From: Catellatospora citrea | GTDB lineage: Bacteria > Actinomycetota > Actinomycetes > Mycobacteriales > Micromonosporaceae | DNA: 64,000 nucleotides | Direction: 5' to 3' | Assembly: GCF_003610235.1 (NCBI RefSeq) | Contig: NZ_RAPR01000001.1 | Location: 1,736,001 to 1,800,000, forward strand | Shown here: positions 24,796 to 33,312 of the stretch, piece after piece | Layout of the letters: each line of letters opens with the position of its first letter | Position numbering within the stretch: position 1 is the first letter of the stretch | The notes under the pieces: model-generated | The model's database searches: none | What the model was told of the DNA's origin: nothing | What the model saw: the letters and a program-made list of their open reading frames with translations, nothing else | Program-made: the position numbers and the translations under genes

Positions 24796-25914
24796 ATGTC
24801 AGACATCCCGCCCGTCGACCCCACCCTGCACCGCCTGCGGGCAGACCTGCCCCGGCTGACCGCGGACCTCGCCGAGCTGGTCGCCGTCGAGTCGCCCTCC
24901 GAGGACCCGCGTGCCACGGCCGCCAGCGCCGACGCGGTGACCGCCCTCGGCAGCCGCCTGCTCGGCAGCGCCCCCGAGCGCCACGGCGCCCACCTCGTCT
25001 GGAGCCACGGCGCAACCCGCGTGCTGCTGATCGGCCACCACGACACGGTCTGGCCGGTCGGCACCCTGGCCCGCTGGCCGTTCCGGGTCGACGGCGACCG
25101 GGCCACCGGGCCCGGCTGCTTCGACATGAAGGCGGGCCTGGTCCAGCTGTTCCACGCGCTGTCCTTGCGGCCCTCCCTCGACGGGGTCACCGTCGTCGTC
25201 AACGGCGACGAGGAGATCGGCTCGCCCGACTCCCGGGTGCTCATCGAACGCGTGGCCCGCGGCGCCCGAGCCGCCCTGATCTGCGAGCCCAGCGCCGACG
25301 GCGCGCTCAAGACCGCCCGCAAGGGCATCGCCCGCTACCGCCTGGAGATCTCGGGCCGGGCCGCCCACGCGGGCCTGGACCCGGGCCGCGGGGTCAACGC
25401 CGCAGTGGAGCTGGCCCACCAGATCCTGGCGGTGGCCGGGCTCGGCGACGGCGAGACCACGGTGACCCCGACGGTGCTGGCGGGCGGCAGCACCGAGAAC
25501 ACGGTCCCGGCCGCCGCCGGTGTCGCCGTCGACGTGCGCGCCTACCACCAGGCCGAATTCGAGCGGGTGGACCGGGCGATGCAGGGGCTGCGCCCCGTCC
25601 TGGCGGGCAGCCGGCTGACCGTGCACGGCGGCGTGCACCGGCCCGCGCTGCCGCCGACCGCCTCGGCGCGGCTCTACGAGCTCGCCCGCACCGTGGCGGC
25701 GGAGCTGGGGCTGGCCGCGCCCGCGGGCGTCGCGGTCGGCGGAGCCTCCGACGGCAACCTGACCGCCGGATACGGCATCCCGACCCTCGACGGGCTCGGC
25801 CCGGTCGGCGGCAACGCCCACGCCGAGGGCGAATGGGTCGACCTGCCCGCGATGGCCGAGCGGGCCGCGCTGCTCGCCGCACTCGTCGATCGGGTGCTGC
25901 GTCCCCGGGCGTAG
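24796..25914 (+). CDS. M20-family metallopeptidase, carboxypeptidase G2-like
   Basis: 372 residues. It contains the di-zinc M20 set: HHDTVWP (His and catalytic Asp), GPGCFDMKAG (bridging Asp), NGDEEIGS (catalytic Glu and ligand Glu), CEPS, and a late His in GGNAHAEGE. The dimerisation domain begins at ARKGIARYRLEISGRAAHAG. This pattern is closest to glutamate carboxypeptidase/CPG2, which removes C-terminal glutamate from folates or dipeptides. It starts at ATG 24796 with SD CGGAGGGA; the frame continues upstream through the operator but that part is not credible. It is controlled by the divergent GntR gene. A 12-bp hairpin follows. Confidence 0.88.
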   Translation: MSDIPPVDPTLHRLRADLPRLTADLAELVAVESPSEDPRATAASADAVTALGSRLLGSAPERHGAHLVWSHGATRVLLIGHHDTVWPVGTLARWPFRVDGDRATGPGCFDMKAGLVQLFHALSLRPSLDGVTVVVNGDEEIGSPDSRVLIERVARGARAALICEPSADGALKTARKGIARYRLEISGRAAHAGLDPGRGVNAAVELAHQILAVAGLGDGETTVTPTVLAGGSTENTVPAAAGVAVDVRAYHQAEFERVDRAMQGLRPVLAGSRLTVHGGVHRPALPPTASARLYELARTVAAELGLAAPAGVAVGGASDGNLTAGYGIPTLDGLGPVGGNAHAEGEWVDLPAMAERAALLAALVDRVLRPRA

Positions 25915-25940
25915 GCGTGCACCGTCGCAACGCCCGGTCG

Positions 25941-25966
25941 CGGGCGGGCCGGTTCCGGCCCGCCCG
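25941..25966 (+). terminator. Hairpin after the M20 peptidase gene
   Basis: Stem CGGGCGGGCCGG / CCGGCCCGCCCG, 12 bp perfect with a minimal TT centre (in practice a 4-6 nt loop), 27 nt after the stop. Confidence 0.6.
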
Positions 25967-26034
25967 CCCTCATCGCCCCTCTTTCACGATCATGAGGCGG
26001 TCGTCCGCCTCCCGGACCGGACCGGAGCCGACCC

Positions 26035-27609
26035 ATGTGGACTCCCACCGCGGGCAACCAGCCCTCGCAGTACCTCAAGATGCCCGCGGCGCAGCGGCTG
26101 TTCCTGCAGCGGTGGATCGAGATGACCTCGCCGGAGGTCGACTTCCGCTGGCGGCTGCGGCCGGTCTCGGACGGCCTGCTGCGCAGGGAACTCGCCGCCG
26201 TCGAGACCACGGGAACGGACAAGCGGCGGCTGAACGGCAGCACCCTGTACGCGGCGGTGCTCGACGACGAGTGGCAGCAGACGCCGAAGGTCATGTTCGA
26301 GCGGCTGACCGCCGAGCAGGTGCAGGCCGACCCGGTGGGCTGCGCGGAACGCATGGCGCACGGCCTGATCCTGGCCGGGTACAGCCCGCAGACCCTGCTC
26401 GGCGCGCGGCGGATCCTGCTCAACGGGCAGCGGCTGCAGGACCAGCTCGACGAGCTGCAGCGCTGGCACGCCAAGCGGACCACCGCCCGCACCTTCCGGC
26501 TGGCCGTCCCGGTCACCCGGGGCGGCACCATGATCAAAAGTTTCGGCTGGTCGCAGCTGTACTTCGACACGCTGGAGCCCGCCTTCCAGCAGCTCGTCAC
26601 CGCCGCCGAGTCGGCCGGGCACGCCGCGCGGACCCCGCGCTACCTGGTCGCGGAGGTGACCGCGAACGACCCGACCGCGGCCGCGATGACCTTCCTGGAG
26701 CACTACGACCGCTACCAGCTCCAGCTCCGGCCCCCGAACCGGCCGGTGCACATCGGACACGAGATCGTCGTCGTGCACGACGAGTACCCGGCGCCGCAGG
26801 GGCGCACGGTGCGCTTCCCGATGCCACCGCGGTTCGCGTACGAGCAGCCCGAAGCCGTCGACGGCAGGACGACCCAGCGCGTCATGGCGGCCGCCGAGAC
26901 CGACCCGAGGATCCACACACTGCTGCTGCAGTACCTGATGGCGCTGCGGGAACTGGAGCGCGGTTCGGTCCGCGACGCGTTCCAGGCGCTGCTGCCGCTG
27001 CTCGACGTCGGCTTCGAGTGCGACGAGGGCCCGTGGGCGCAGCGCACGGCGTTCGCGCGCACGATCGAGATCGCCGCCATCCTGCTCGCGGCGCAGACTC
27101 CCCGGTCCCTGTTCCGCCACCTCCAGCAGTATCTGCGCCGGCCCTGCCCGATCAACGCCAAGAGCGCCCGCGGGCCGTGGGCCACCGGCGACGACGCCGC
27201 AGACCTCGCGCTGCTCACCGGGCCGCGATGGCACGAGCCGGCGGCGGCGTACGCATGGAACGGGCTGCTCGCGCAGCGCCGCGCGGAGCTGCTGGCCCTG
27301 GTCACCGACCCGCGCTCGGCGGTCCCCCGCACCCGCCGCACAGCCCGCTGGGACATGGCCCGCGCGGTGCGGGCCCGGCACGCCTTCGCGCACCGCGGCG
27401 AGCCGATGACCGACGCGTACGGCCTGTCCGTGGCCCTGGAGGCGGCCTACCTGTGCCTGGTCGCGCGCTGCGCGGCGGTGGAACGCGGCATCGGCTTCGC
27501 CGAACTGGTGACCCGGCTGGACGCGGCCACCGGCGACGATCCCGCCCCGCTGAACTGGCCCCTGCTCGTCGCCGAAGGCGAGTGGGCCCTGGCCCGGTGC
27601 GTCAGTTGA
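26035..27609 (+). CDS. Uncharacterised protein with a C-terminal HEPN-like motif
   Basis: 524 residues; no signal or membrane segment and no family recognised for the first 400 residues. The N-terminal 150 residues are charged and helical (QRLFLQRWIEMTSPEVDFRW); the middle has beta-like stretches (TFRLAVPVTRGGTMIKSF). Near the C-terminus R448-x4-H453 in RARHAFAHRGEPM, followed by helices, matches the R-x4-6-H signature and HG/HR-GE context of Apea-like HEPN domains, many of which are RNases in conflict systems. No antitoxin or nucleotidyltransferase partner is adjacent, so a defence role is only a possibility. GGAG lies 8 nt before the ATG. Confidence 0.6.
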   Translation: MWTPTAGNQPSQYLKMPAAQRLFLQRWIEMTSPEVDFRWRLRPVSDGLLRRELAAVETTGTDKRRLNGSTLYAAVLDDEWQQTPKVMFERLTAEQVQADPVGCAERMAHGLILAGYSPQTLLGARRILLNGQRLQDQLDELQRWHAKRTTARTFRLAVPVTRGGTMIKSFGWSQLYFDTLEPAFQQLVTAAESAGHAARTPRYLVAEVTANDPTAAAMTFLEHYDRYQLQLRPPNRPVHIGHEIVVVHDEYPAPQGRTVRFPMPPRFAYEQPEAVDGRTTQRVMAAAETDPRIHTLLLQYLMALRELERGSVRDAFQALLPLLDVGFECDEGPWAQRTAFARTIEIAAILLAAQTPRSLFRHLQQYLRRPCPINAKSARGPWATGDDAADLALLTGPRWHEPAAAYAWNGLLAQRRAELLALVTDPRSAVPRTRRTARWDMARAVRARHAFAHRGEPMTDAYGLSVALEAAYLCLVARCAAVERGIGFAELVTRLDAATGDDPAPLNWPLLVAEGEWALARCVS

Positions 27610-27749
27610 CACCTGCCGGGCCGTGGCCTGGTGCATGCGCTGACGCCCGCGGGGCAGTGGCCTGAAGCGTGAGCTTGATGTCCGACGCGGACCGCGCGGC
27701 CTGCGTGTGCACTACCGGCCCGGCGAGCCGCGCCGGCCCCGTCGCGTCC

Positions 27750-28643
27750 TCACCGGCAGACGGCCAGGTCCAAGGGCTCGGCGGTGTCGTCGTCCCACGA
27801 TTCCACCAGCAGGTGCCCGGGGCGGTCGACCCCGAGCACGTCGCGCAGGGTCGCGACGAGCCGGTCGGCCAGCGCCTCGACGCCCGGCCCGGTCAGGTGG
27901 CGTACCGGCTCGCAGGTCCAGTTCGGATCGCCCGACGGTCGCGGCTCGCGCCAGCCCAGTCCGAGCAGAGCCTCGTGCTGCCGGGCGGAGAACCGGTCGG
28001 GCTCCGGCACGGCGGCGTGGTCGGCGACGACCTCCGCGCACAGCACACCGTGCGACGACGCGAACTGCACGACGCGTGCGCCGTGGCGCAGCAGCACGAC
28101 ACCGCCGTCCAGCCGGAGCAGGTCGTCACGCAGCCGCGCGGTGAAGTCCACCCAGCCGCCCAGCGGATACCGGCCCGCCGCTGCGGCCGCGGCCCACCTC
28201 GGATCCGGCGGACGCCAGGTCGCCACGACCGACCAGGAGGTCCGGCCGATGCGCACCGTGCCGTTCGGCAACCGCCATTGGCGAGACGTCTCCGGGGTGG
28301 CTCCGCCGACCGGCCCGAGCACGTCGACGGCCTCGGCGACCAGCCGGGTGAAAGCCTCGTCCAACTGCCGGTCGGTCTGCTCGGTGCGCTCGGCGACCCG
28401 GTCGGTGAGCTTGACGTCCAGGTAATGGACCTCGCCGCGGGCACCGGCGATGGTGTGCCGCACCGCCGGATCGGCCGCCGGGGCCGCCAGGGCCGTCCCG
28501 CCGTCGACCTGGTGGACGATCCGCCAGCCCAGGTGTTCGGCGAGCGCCGGCACCTCGGCGGCCGACCAGGCCCAGCGCCAGTCCCGCAGCACGGCGAACA
28601 CGGTCGCGGGCGGCGGGTCGGCGACGACTCGGACGATGCTCAC
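27750..28643 (-). CDS. TY-Chap (YbjN / type III chaperone-like) domain protein
   Basis: 297 residues in two parts. The central block WRLPNGTVRIGRTSWSVV, then WVDFTARLRDDLLRL, VVLLRHGARVVQFASSHG and an ending LLGLGWREP with PNWTCE matches the actinobacterial TY-Chap family, related to YbjN and type III secretion chaperones and thought to bind peptides or proteins. No partner toxin or secretion gene is nearby. It starts at GTG 28643 with SD GGAGAGGAG; TAGGCT at 28677-28672 would be its -10. The 140-nt gap to the convergent HEPN-like gene shows nothing I can name. Confidence 0.6.
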   Translation of the reverse strand: MSIVRVVADPPPATVFAVLRDWRWAWSAAEVPALAEHLGWRIVHQVDGGTALAAPAADPAVRHTIAGARGEVHYLDVKLTDRVAERTEQTDRQLDEAFTRLVAEAVDVLGPVGGATPETSRQWRLPNGTVRIGRTSWSVVATWRPPDPRWAAAAAAGRYPLGGWVDFTARLRDDLLRLDGGVVLLRHGARVVQFASSHGVLCAEVVADHAAVPEPDRFSARQHEALLGLGWREPRPSGDPNWTCEPVRHLTGPGVEALADRLVATLRDVLGVDRPGHLLVESWDDDTAEPLDLAVCR

Positions 28644-28708
28644 CGGACTCCTCTCCGACGGCGGCGGGCCGAGCCTAGCGCCGCGCACCGCCGCCCGGAG
28701 GGCGATAT

Positions 28709-29098
28709 GTGATCATGGCCGCCATGACCATGGCTCTGCACAGCATCACCGTCGACTGTCACGACTGCTACGCCCAGTCCCTGTTCTGGACGAAGGTCAC
28801 CGGCTGGCCGGAGGACCCCGCCGACCCGAACGGGCCCGGCGACCCCAACGGCCGCCTGGTCGGCCCGCACGGCGTCAACCTGCTGTTCATCCCGGTCCCG
28901 GAGGGCAAGACGGTGAAGAACCGGATGCACCTCGACCTGCAGCCGCAGGAGCGCAGCCGCGACGAGGAGGTCGAGCGCCTGGTCGGCATCGGCGCGACGA
29001 TCGTCTCCGACCAGCGCCGCCCCGACGGGCGCGGCTGGGTCGTCATGGCCGACCCGGAGGGCAACGAGTTCTGCGTCGAGCGCGGCCCGCTGGGCTGA
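28709..29098 (+). CDS. VOC-superfamily protein (glyoxalase/bleomycin-resistance fold)
   Basis: 129 residues, one compact VOC unit. It has the paired beta-alpha-beta-beta-beta modules: ALHSITVDCHDCYAQSLFWTKVTGW with LLFIPVPEG, then MHLDLQPQERSRDEEVERLVGIGATIV with WVVMADPEGNEFCVE, the standard metal-ligand H...E ending. The substrate is unknown. The GTG at 28709 has CGGAGGG 6 nt upstream; ATG 28715, 28724 or 28730 are alternatives. A bidirectional hairpin separates it from the convergent FG-GAP gene. Confidence 0.85.
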   Translation: MIMAAMTMALHSITVDCHDCYAQSLFWTKVTGWPEDPADPNGPGDPNGRLVGPHGVNLLFIPVPEGKTVKNRMHLDLQPQERSRDEEVERLVGIGATIVSDQRRPDGRGWVVMADPEGNEFCVERGPLG

Positions 29099-29102
29099 CG
29101 GA

Positions 29103-29132
29103 ACGGGGGCCGGCGCGTCAGCCGGCCCCCGT
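29103..29132. terminator. Bidirectional hairpin between the VOC and FG-GAP genes
   Basis: Perfect 12-bp stem ACGGGGGCCGGC / GCCGGCCCCCGT with a 6-nt loop, 4 nt after the VOC stop and 13 nt from the FG-GAP stop. Confidence 0.75.
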
Positions 29133-29145
29133 CGTCACGCCTGCG

Positions 29146-31248
29146 TCAGCAGGGCGCCGCGGTGTACGTCTGCCCCTGCAGGAAGACGTTGCCGGGCACG
29201 CCGCAGATCTGCGGGATGCGGTCCAGGCCCTTGATGAAGCCGCCGCCGCTGATCGGGTCGGCGGTGCTGTCCGGCACGGCGACCTCGAAGTGCAGGTGCT
29301 CGCCGCTGGCCCGGCCGACGTCGCCCTCCAGGCCCAGCACGGTGCCCGCGGTGACCACGTCGCCGACCTGGTGGCCGCGGCTGGTCACGCTGTTGGTCTG
29401 GAAGTGGGTGTACTTGCTCCACTCGCCGTCGGCGTGCTCGATCCAGACGTAGTTGTTGTCGTCGGTCGGCTCGGCGTTGCCGTCCACGATGTACCGGATG
29501 GTGCCGGTGCGGGCCGCCACGATCTGGTAGTCCGGCCCGGCGTTCACGCCGACCATGTCGATGCGGAACCGGCTCGGCGAGTGCGACTGGTGGTCACGGG
29601 TGACCGTGACCCGGGTGCCGGTGGTGTACCCGATGCGGTACTGCCCCGTGGACACCCCGGGTCCGCCGCCGAAGCGGTCGTACGCCGAGGCCACGCCCTC
29701 GATCCCGGCCGTGTTCTGGGAGAAGATCTGGTCGTTGGCGGTCAGCAGCCGCAGCACCGAGCCGTAGAGCACGTTCACCGCGCCCGCGCCCGGCTGCGTG
29801 CCGTCGGCCTCGCCCGGCGCGGCGGCGGCCAGGTCGCCCCGCCCGTTGCCGTCGAAGTCGCCCGTGCCCAGCGCGTAGCCCAGGCTGTCGCCCGCCTCCA
29901 GCAGGCCTTCGACACCGAGCGTGCCCTGGCTGACGACCTGGCTGGTGAGCAGGGACAGCCCGAGCGGGCTGCCGAACGCGACCGCCACCGCGCCCGCGGC
30001 GACGTTGCCCGCCACGGTCGCCCGGGGGATGCCGATCGCCAGCTCGTCGTGGCCGGAGCCGTTGAAGTCCCCGGCCGCCAGCGCCGACCCGAACGAGTCG
30101 CCCGCCACGGCCAGGCCCGATAGCAGCAGCGTGTTGCGGGTGACGATCTGGCTGCCGGCGGCGGTCAGGCCCGACGCCGCACCGTAGATCACGTTGACCG
30201 CGCCCGCGTCGCGGATCGCGCCGTCGTCCTCGCCCGGCGAGCCGATCGCCAGGTCGTCGCGGCCGTCGCCGTCGAAGTCGCCCGCGGTGACCGCCGTGCC
30301 GGTGAGGTCGCCCGCCTCCCAGTTGCCCGGGACGCCGGTCGTCGACTGGTTCCACACCTGGTCACCGGCGGCGCTCAGGCCCGCCGCGCTGCCATAGAGC
30401 ACGTTCACCGAGCCGACCCAGGCCTCGCCGCCGATGGACTCGCCGGGCGTGCCCATGGCCAGGTCGGCCTCGCCGTCGCCGTTGAAGTCGCCCGCGGCCA
30501 GCGCCGCGCCGAGCTGCTCGCCACCCTCGGGGTCGCCCTCCACGCCGGACGTCGCCTGGTTCCAGTCCTGGCTGCCGCTGCCGGACAGGCCGGTGCGGGT
30601 GCCGTAGAAGACGGTCACCGTGCCGGTCTGGTTGGCCCCGGCGACGTTCTCCCCGGGGGCGCCCACGGCCAGGTCGTCGCGGCCGTCGCCGTTGAAGTCA
30701 CCGGCGGCCAGCGCGGTGCCGAACTCGTCGGCGCGTTCCGGCGTCTCCGGCACACCCGGCGTCGCCTGGTGCAGCACGTGGTTGCCGGTGGTGCTCAGGC
30801 CGCCGGTCGAGCCGTACAGGATGTTGACCGCACCGGCGTCGTACACGGCGTTCGCGGAGACGTCGACGCTCTCGTGCGAGACGCCGATCGCCAGGTCGTC
30901 GCGGCCGTCGCCGTTGAAGTCACCGCAGGCGGTGTCGGAGCCGAAGGCGTCGCCCGCCTCGGCGACCCCGTCCACGCCCGCGCTGTCCTGGTGGAACAGC
31001 TGGTTACCGGTCGCGGTCACGCCCGCGGCGGAGCCGTAGAGGACGTTCACCGCACCGGCGCTGTCCAGGGTGCCGACGCTCTCGCCGGGCACGCCCACGG
31101 CCAGGTCGGACCGGCCGTCGCCGTTGAAGTCGCAGGCGGGGCCCGCGATGCCGGTGGCCGTCGCGGCCCCGGGCGCGCCGAGCACCGCTCCGGCCAGGAC
31201 CAGGGCGACGGCGGCTGTGCGCAGCGCTCTCATCGTCGTACGTTGCAT
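29146..31248 (-). CDS. Secreted FG-GAP beta-propeller fused to an M23 peptidase domain
   Basis: About 700 residues. A signal peptide (RTAAVALVLAGAVLGAPGAATA) precedes seven FG-GAP repeats, each with a calcium loop of the DFNGDGRDDLAIG type (first at about residue 45, last near 440), forming an integrin-alpha-like propeller. The C-terminal 170 residues are an M23/LytM-like domain with a late HLHFEV motif; the first metal motif is spaced unusually as HSPSRFRID. M23 domains cleave peptidoglycan cross-bridges or serve as inactive wall-binding domains, so activity is uncertain. Starts at 31266, 31248 and 31233 are all possible; TACCGT at 31295-31290 is the likely -10. The longer open frame upstream is spurious. 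Confidence 0.82.
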   Translation of the reverse strand: MQRTTMRALRTAAVALVLAGAVLGAPGAATATGIAGPACDFNGDGRSDLAVGVPGESVGTLDSAGAVNVLYGSAAGVTATGNQLFHQDSAGVDGVAEAGDAFGSDTACGDFNGDGRDDLAIGVSHESVDVSANAVYDAGAVNILYGSTGGLSTTGNHVLHQATPGVPETPERADEFGTALAAGDFNGDGRDDLAVGAPGENVAGANQTGTVTVFYGTRTGLSGSGSQDWNQATSGVEGDPEGGEQLGAALAAGDFNGDGEADLAMGTPGESIGGEAWVGSVNVLYGSAAGLSAAGDQVWNQSTTGVPGNWEAGDLTGTAVTAGDFDGDGRDDLAIGSPGEDDGAIRDAGAVNVIYGAASGLTAAGSQIVTRNTLLLSGLAVAGDSFGSALAAGDFNGSGHDELAIGIPRATVAGNVAAGAVAVAFGSPLGLSLLTSQVVSQGTLGVEGLLEAGDSLGYALGTGDFDGNGRGDLAAAAPGEADGTQPGAGAVNVLYGSVLRLLTANDQIFSQNTAGIEGVASAYDRFGGGPGVSTGQYRIGYTTGTRVTVTRDHQSHSPSRFRIDMVGVNAGPDYQIVAARTGTIRYIVDGNAEPTDDNNYVWIEHADGEWSKYTHFQTNSVTSRGHQVGDVVTAGTVLGLEGDVGRASGEHLHFEVAVPDSTADPISGGGFIKGLDRIPQICGVPGNVFLQGQTYTAAPC

Positions 31249-31370
31249 GCGGATCTCAGAACCCATCTCGTCGTCGGGGGTGGCGCCCGTACGGTAGCCA
31301 GCGCCGACGGACGGCTCCGACATCCATCGCGTGTCCCCGATGTCGGAAATAGGACGAGATCTGGGACAGG

Positions 31371-31784
31371 TCAGCCCGACTCGGGCCCGCGCATCCCGGT
31401 CAGCCTGGTGAGGGCCGCGAAGCCGTCCTCGGTGCCCGGCCAGTGCCGGCGGACCGCGTCCAGCCCCGCGCGGCGCACCGTCGAGCGCAGCACCAGCGCC
31501 ACGATGATCGCGTCGTCGGCGTACCCGATGACCGGCAGGAAGTCGGGGATCAGGTCGAACGGGACGGCCAGGTACACCATCAGCAGCGCCAGCCGGACGC
31601 GTACGCCCCGGGGCAGGGTGCGGTCGGCGGCCAGGCGGCGCAGCAGCCGCAACAGGTCCGGCAGCAGCCGCACGGCCTCGGCCAGCAGCGGGCCCTTCGG
31701 CCGCGCCACCAGCAGGCCGACCACCAGCAGCAGCCACGACGCCAGCAGCGCCACCCCGAGGCCGATCAGCAGGTCCCTGCCCAC
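31371..31784 (-). CDS. DUF1232 (YkvA-like) small membrane protein
   Basis: 137 residues. TM1 is LLIGLGVALLASWLLLVVGLLV. The DUF1232 core follows: LPRGVRVRLALLMVYLAVPFDLIPDFLPVIGYADDAIIVALVL, whose P-x-D-L-I-P-D-x-x-P and GYADD motifs define the family. The function is unknown; members occur in many bacteria and plastids. The GTG at 31784 overlaps the end of the upstream aldo/keto reductase (stop 31793-31795) only in its SD region, so the two are probably co-transcribed. A longer frame through the reductase gene is a shadow. Confidence 0.82.
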   Translation of the reverse strand: MGRDLLIGLGVALLASWLLLVVGLLVARPKGPLLAEAVRLLPDLLRLLRRLAADRTLPRGVRVRLALLMVYLAVPFDLIPDFLPVIGYADDAIIVALVLRSTVRRAGLDAVRRHWPGTEDGFAALTRLTGMRGPESG

Positions 31785-31792
31785 GACGGCGC

Positions 31793-32623
31793 TCAGTGGC
31801 CGACGAGGTCGGAGTCCACCGCCGCGCGCTCGCCCTGGTCCAGGCCGGAGATGCGGTCCATTTCCGGCTCGCTCAGCGCGAAGTCGAAGACGGCGAGGTT
31901 GTCGCGCATCCGCTGCGGATCGGCCGACTTCGGCACCGCGGTCAGGCCGAGCTGCAGGTGCCAGCGCAGCACGACCTGCGCCGGGCTGCGCCCGTGACCG
32001 GCCGCGATCTCGCCGATCACCGGGTCGGCCAGCAGTTCCCGGCCCTGGCCGAGCGGGCTCCACGACTGCGTGACGATGCCGTGCTCGGCGTGGTAGGCGC
32101 GGGGGAGCTTGCGGGCGATACGCGGGCTGAGCTGCACCTGGTTGACGTCGGGCAGCACCCCGGTCTCGGTGCGCAGACGCTCCAGATGGGCCGGCTTGAA
32201 GTTCGACACGCCCACGGCGCGCAGGCGGCCCTCCTCCAGCAGCGCGAGCATGCCCTTCCAGGCGTCGACGTAGCGGTCCTGCTCGGGATTCGGCCAGTGG
32301 ATCAGCAGCAGGTCGACATAGTCGACGCCGAGCCGCTCGGCGGACGCGTCGAACGCCCGGCGCACCAGGTCGCGGCCGTGCCAGCGGGCGTTGAACTTGG
32401 TGGTGACGAACAGCTCCTCGCGGGGCAGGCCCGCGTCGCGCATGCCCTGCCCGACGCCGCGCTCGTTGCCGTAGTTCTCCGCCGTGTCGAAGAGCCGGTA
32501 GCCGGCCTCGACGGCCTGCACCACGCAGGCCGCGGCCTGGGTGTCGTCCATCGGCCAGGTGCCCAGACCGATACGCGGCATCACCGCGCCGTGCGTGAGC
32601 TTCACCGTCATGTCGTTGGTCAT
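31793..32623 (-). CDS. Aldo/keto reductase (AKR5-like)
   Basis: 276 residues, NADPH-dependent carbonyl reductase fold. The catalytic tetrad is visible: Asp in RLFDTAENYG, Tyr in the same motif, Lys in VTTKFNARW and His in LLIHWPNP. The NADP-binding end includes VPKSADPQRMRDNLAVFDFAL. The start MTNDMTVKLTHGAVMPRIGLGT follows GAGGAT. The closest types are 2,5-diketo-gluconate reductase-like AKRs. It is divergent from a TetR gene, with a perfect 12-bp inverted repeat between them, and probably induced by the TetR ligand. Confidence 0.92.
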   Translation of the reverse strand: MTNDMTVKLTHGAVMPRIGLGTWPMDDTQAAACVVQAVEAGYRLFDTAENYGNERGVGQGMRDAGLPREELFVTTKFNARWHGRDLVRRAFDASAERLGVDYVDLLLIHWPNPEQDRYVDAWKGMLALLEEGRLRAVGVSNFKPAHLERLRTETGVLPDVNQVQLSPRIARKLPRAYHAEHGIVTQSWSPLGQGRELLADPVIGEIAAGHGRSPAQVVLRWHLQLGLTAVPKSADPQRMRDNLAVFDFALSEPEMDRISGLDQGERAAVDSDLVGH

Positions 32624-32676
32624 ATCGCCATCCTCGCCCTCGACCGTCCCCCCGTCACCGGCGGTCCCACCGCCCG

Positions 32677-32708
32677 GCACGTATTGGATCGTACAGTCCA
32701 ATACGTGC
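32677..32708. promoter_or_regulatory. TetR operator, perfect 12-bp inverted repeat
   Basis: Arms GCACGTATTGGA (32677-32688) and TCCAATACGTGC (32697-32708) with spacer TCGTACAG. It abuts the tetR -10 (TACCCT at 32709) and covers its -35, so it should control the regulator and the divergent AKR. Confidence 0.8.
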
Positions 32709-32714
32709 TACCCT
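32709..32714 (+). promoter_or_regulatory. -10 element TACCCT, leaderless arrangement
   Basis: TACCCT stands 6 nt before the tetR ATG at 32721 and touches the operator. Confidence 0.55.
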
Positions 32715-32720
32715 AGCCCC

Positions 32721-33299
32721 ATGGCCAGGCCCCGCAAGTTCGACGAAGCCGAGGTGCTGCGGGCCGCCCGCGAGCAGTTCTGGACCGGCGGCTACGCGGC
32801 GACCTCGCTGGACGACCTGACCGCCGCCACCGGGCTCGGCCGGGGCAGCCTCTACGGCGCCTTCGGCGACAAGCACTCGCTCTTCCTGCGCGCGTTCGAC
32901 GGCTACTGCACCGACGCCGTGGCCGGAGTCGAGGCCGACCTGACCGGCCCCGGGAGGGCGTACGACCGCCTGGTCGCGTACCTGCGCACCGCCGCCGCAT
33001 CCGCCGACGGCGGCCGAGGCTGCCTGCTCGCCAAGAGCACCGCCGAGCTGGCCGGCGACGACGCGGCCGTCGCCGAACGGGCCCGGGCGACCTTCCTGCG
33101 CCTGCACGAGCTGCTGACCGACACCGTCGCCACCGCGCAGCGGGAGGGCGACCTCGATCCGGCCGCCGATCCCGCGAAGCTGGCCGCCGTGGTGCTGGCC
33201 GCCCTTCGCGGCATGGAGTCCGTCGGCAAGGCGGGCGTCGGCCCCGACCTGCTGCGCGCCATCGCCGACCAGACCATCGCGCTGCTCCCCCGGCCCTGA
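32721..33299 (+). CDS. TetR/AcrR-family transcriptional repressor
   Basis: 192 residues. The N-terminal HTH is KFDEAEVLRAAREQFWTGGYAATSLDDLTAATGLGRGSLYGAFGDKHSLFLRAF. The C-terminal all-helical ligand domain includes GGRGCLLAKSTAELAGDD, the GC-containing motif common in the TetR_C_33-like YxaF/AcrR group. It controls the divergent aldo/keto reductase and itself through the 32677-32708 operator. The mRNA is predicted leaderless (TACCCT 6 nt before ATG). It ends 13 nt from the convergent SDR gene. Confidence 0.92.
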   Translation: MARPRKFDEAEVLRAAREQFWTGGYAATSLDDLTAATGLGRGSLYGAFGDKHSLFLRAFDGYCTDAVAGVEADLTGPGRAYDRLVAYLRTAAASADGGRGCLLAKSTAELAGDDAAVAERARATFLRLHELLTDTVATAQREGDLDPAADPAKLAAVVLAALRGMESVGKAGVGPDLLRAIADQTIALLPRP

Positions 33300-33312
33300 C
33301 CCCGCGGACGGG

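Noticed and set aside
31249..31737. N-terminal extension of the FG-GAP/M23 protein
   Set aside because: It would place 160 low-complexity residues before a clear signal peptide and overlap the DUF1232 gene.
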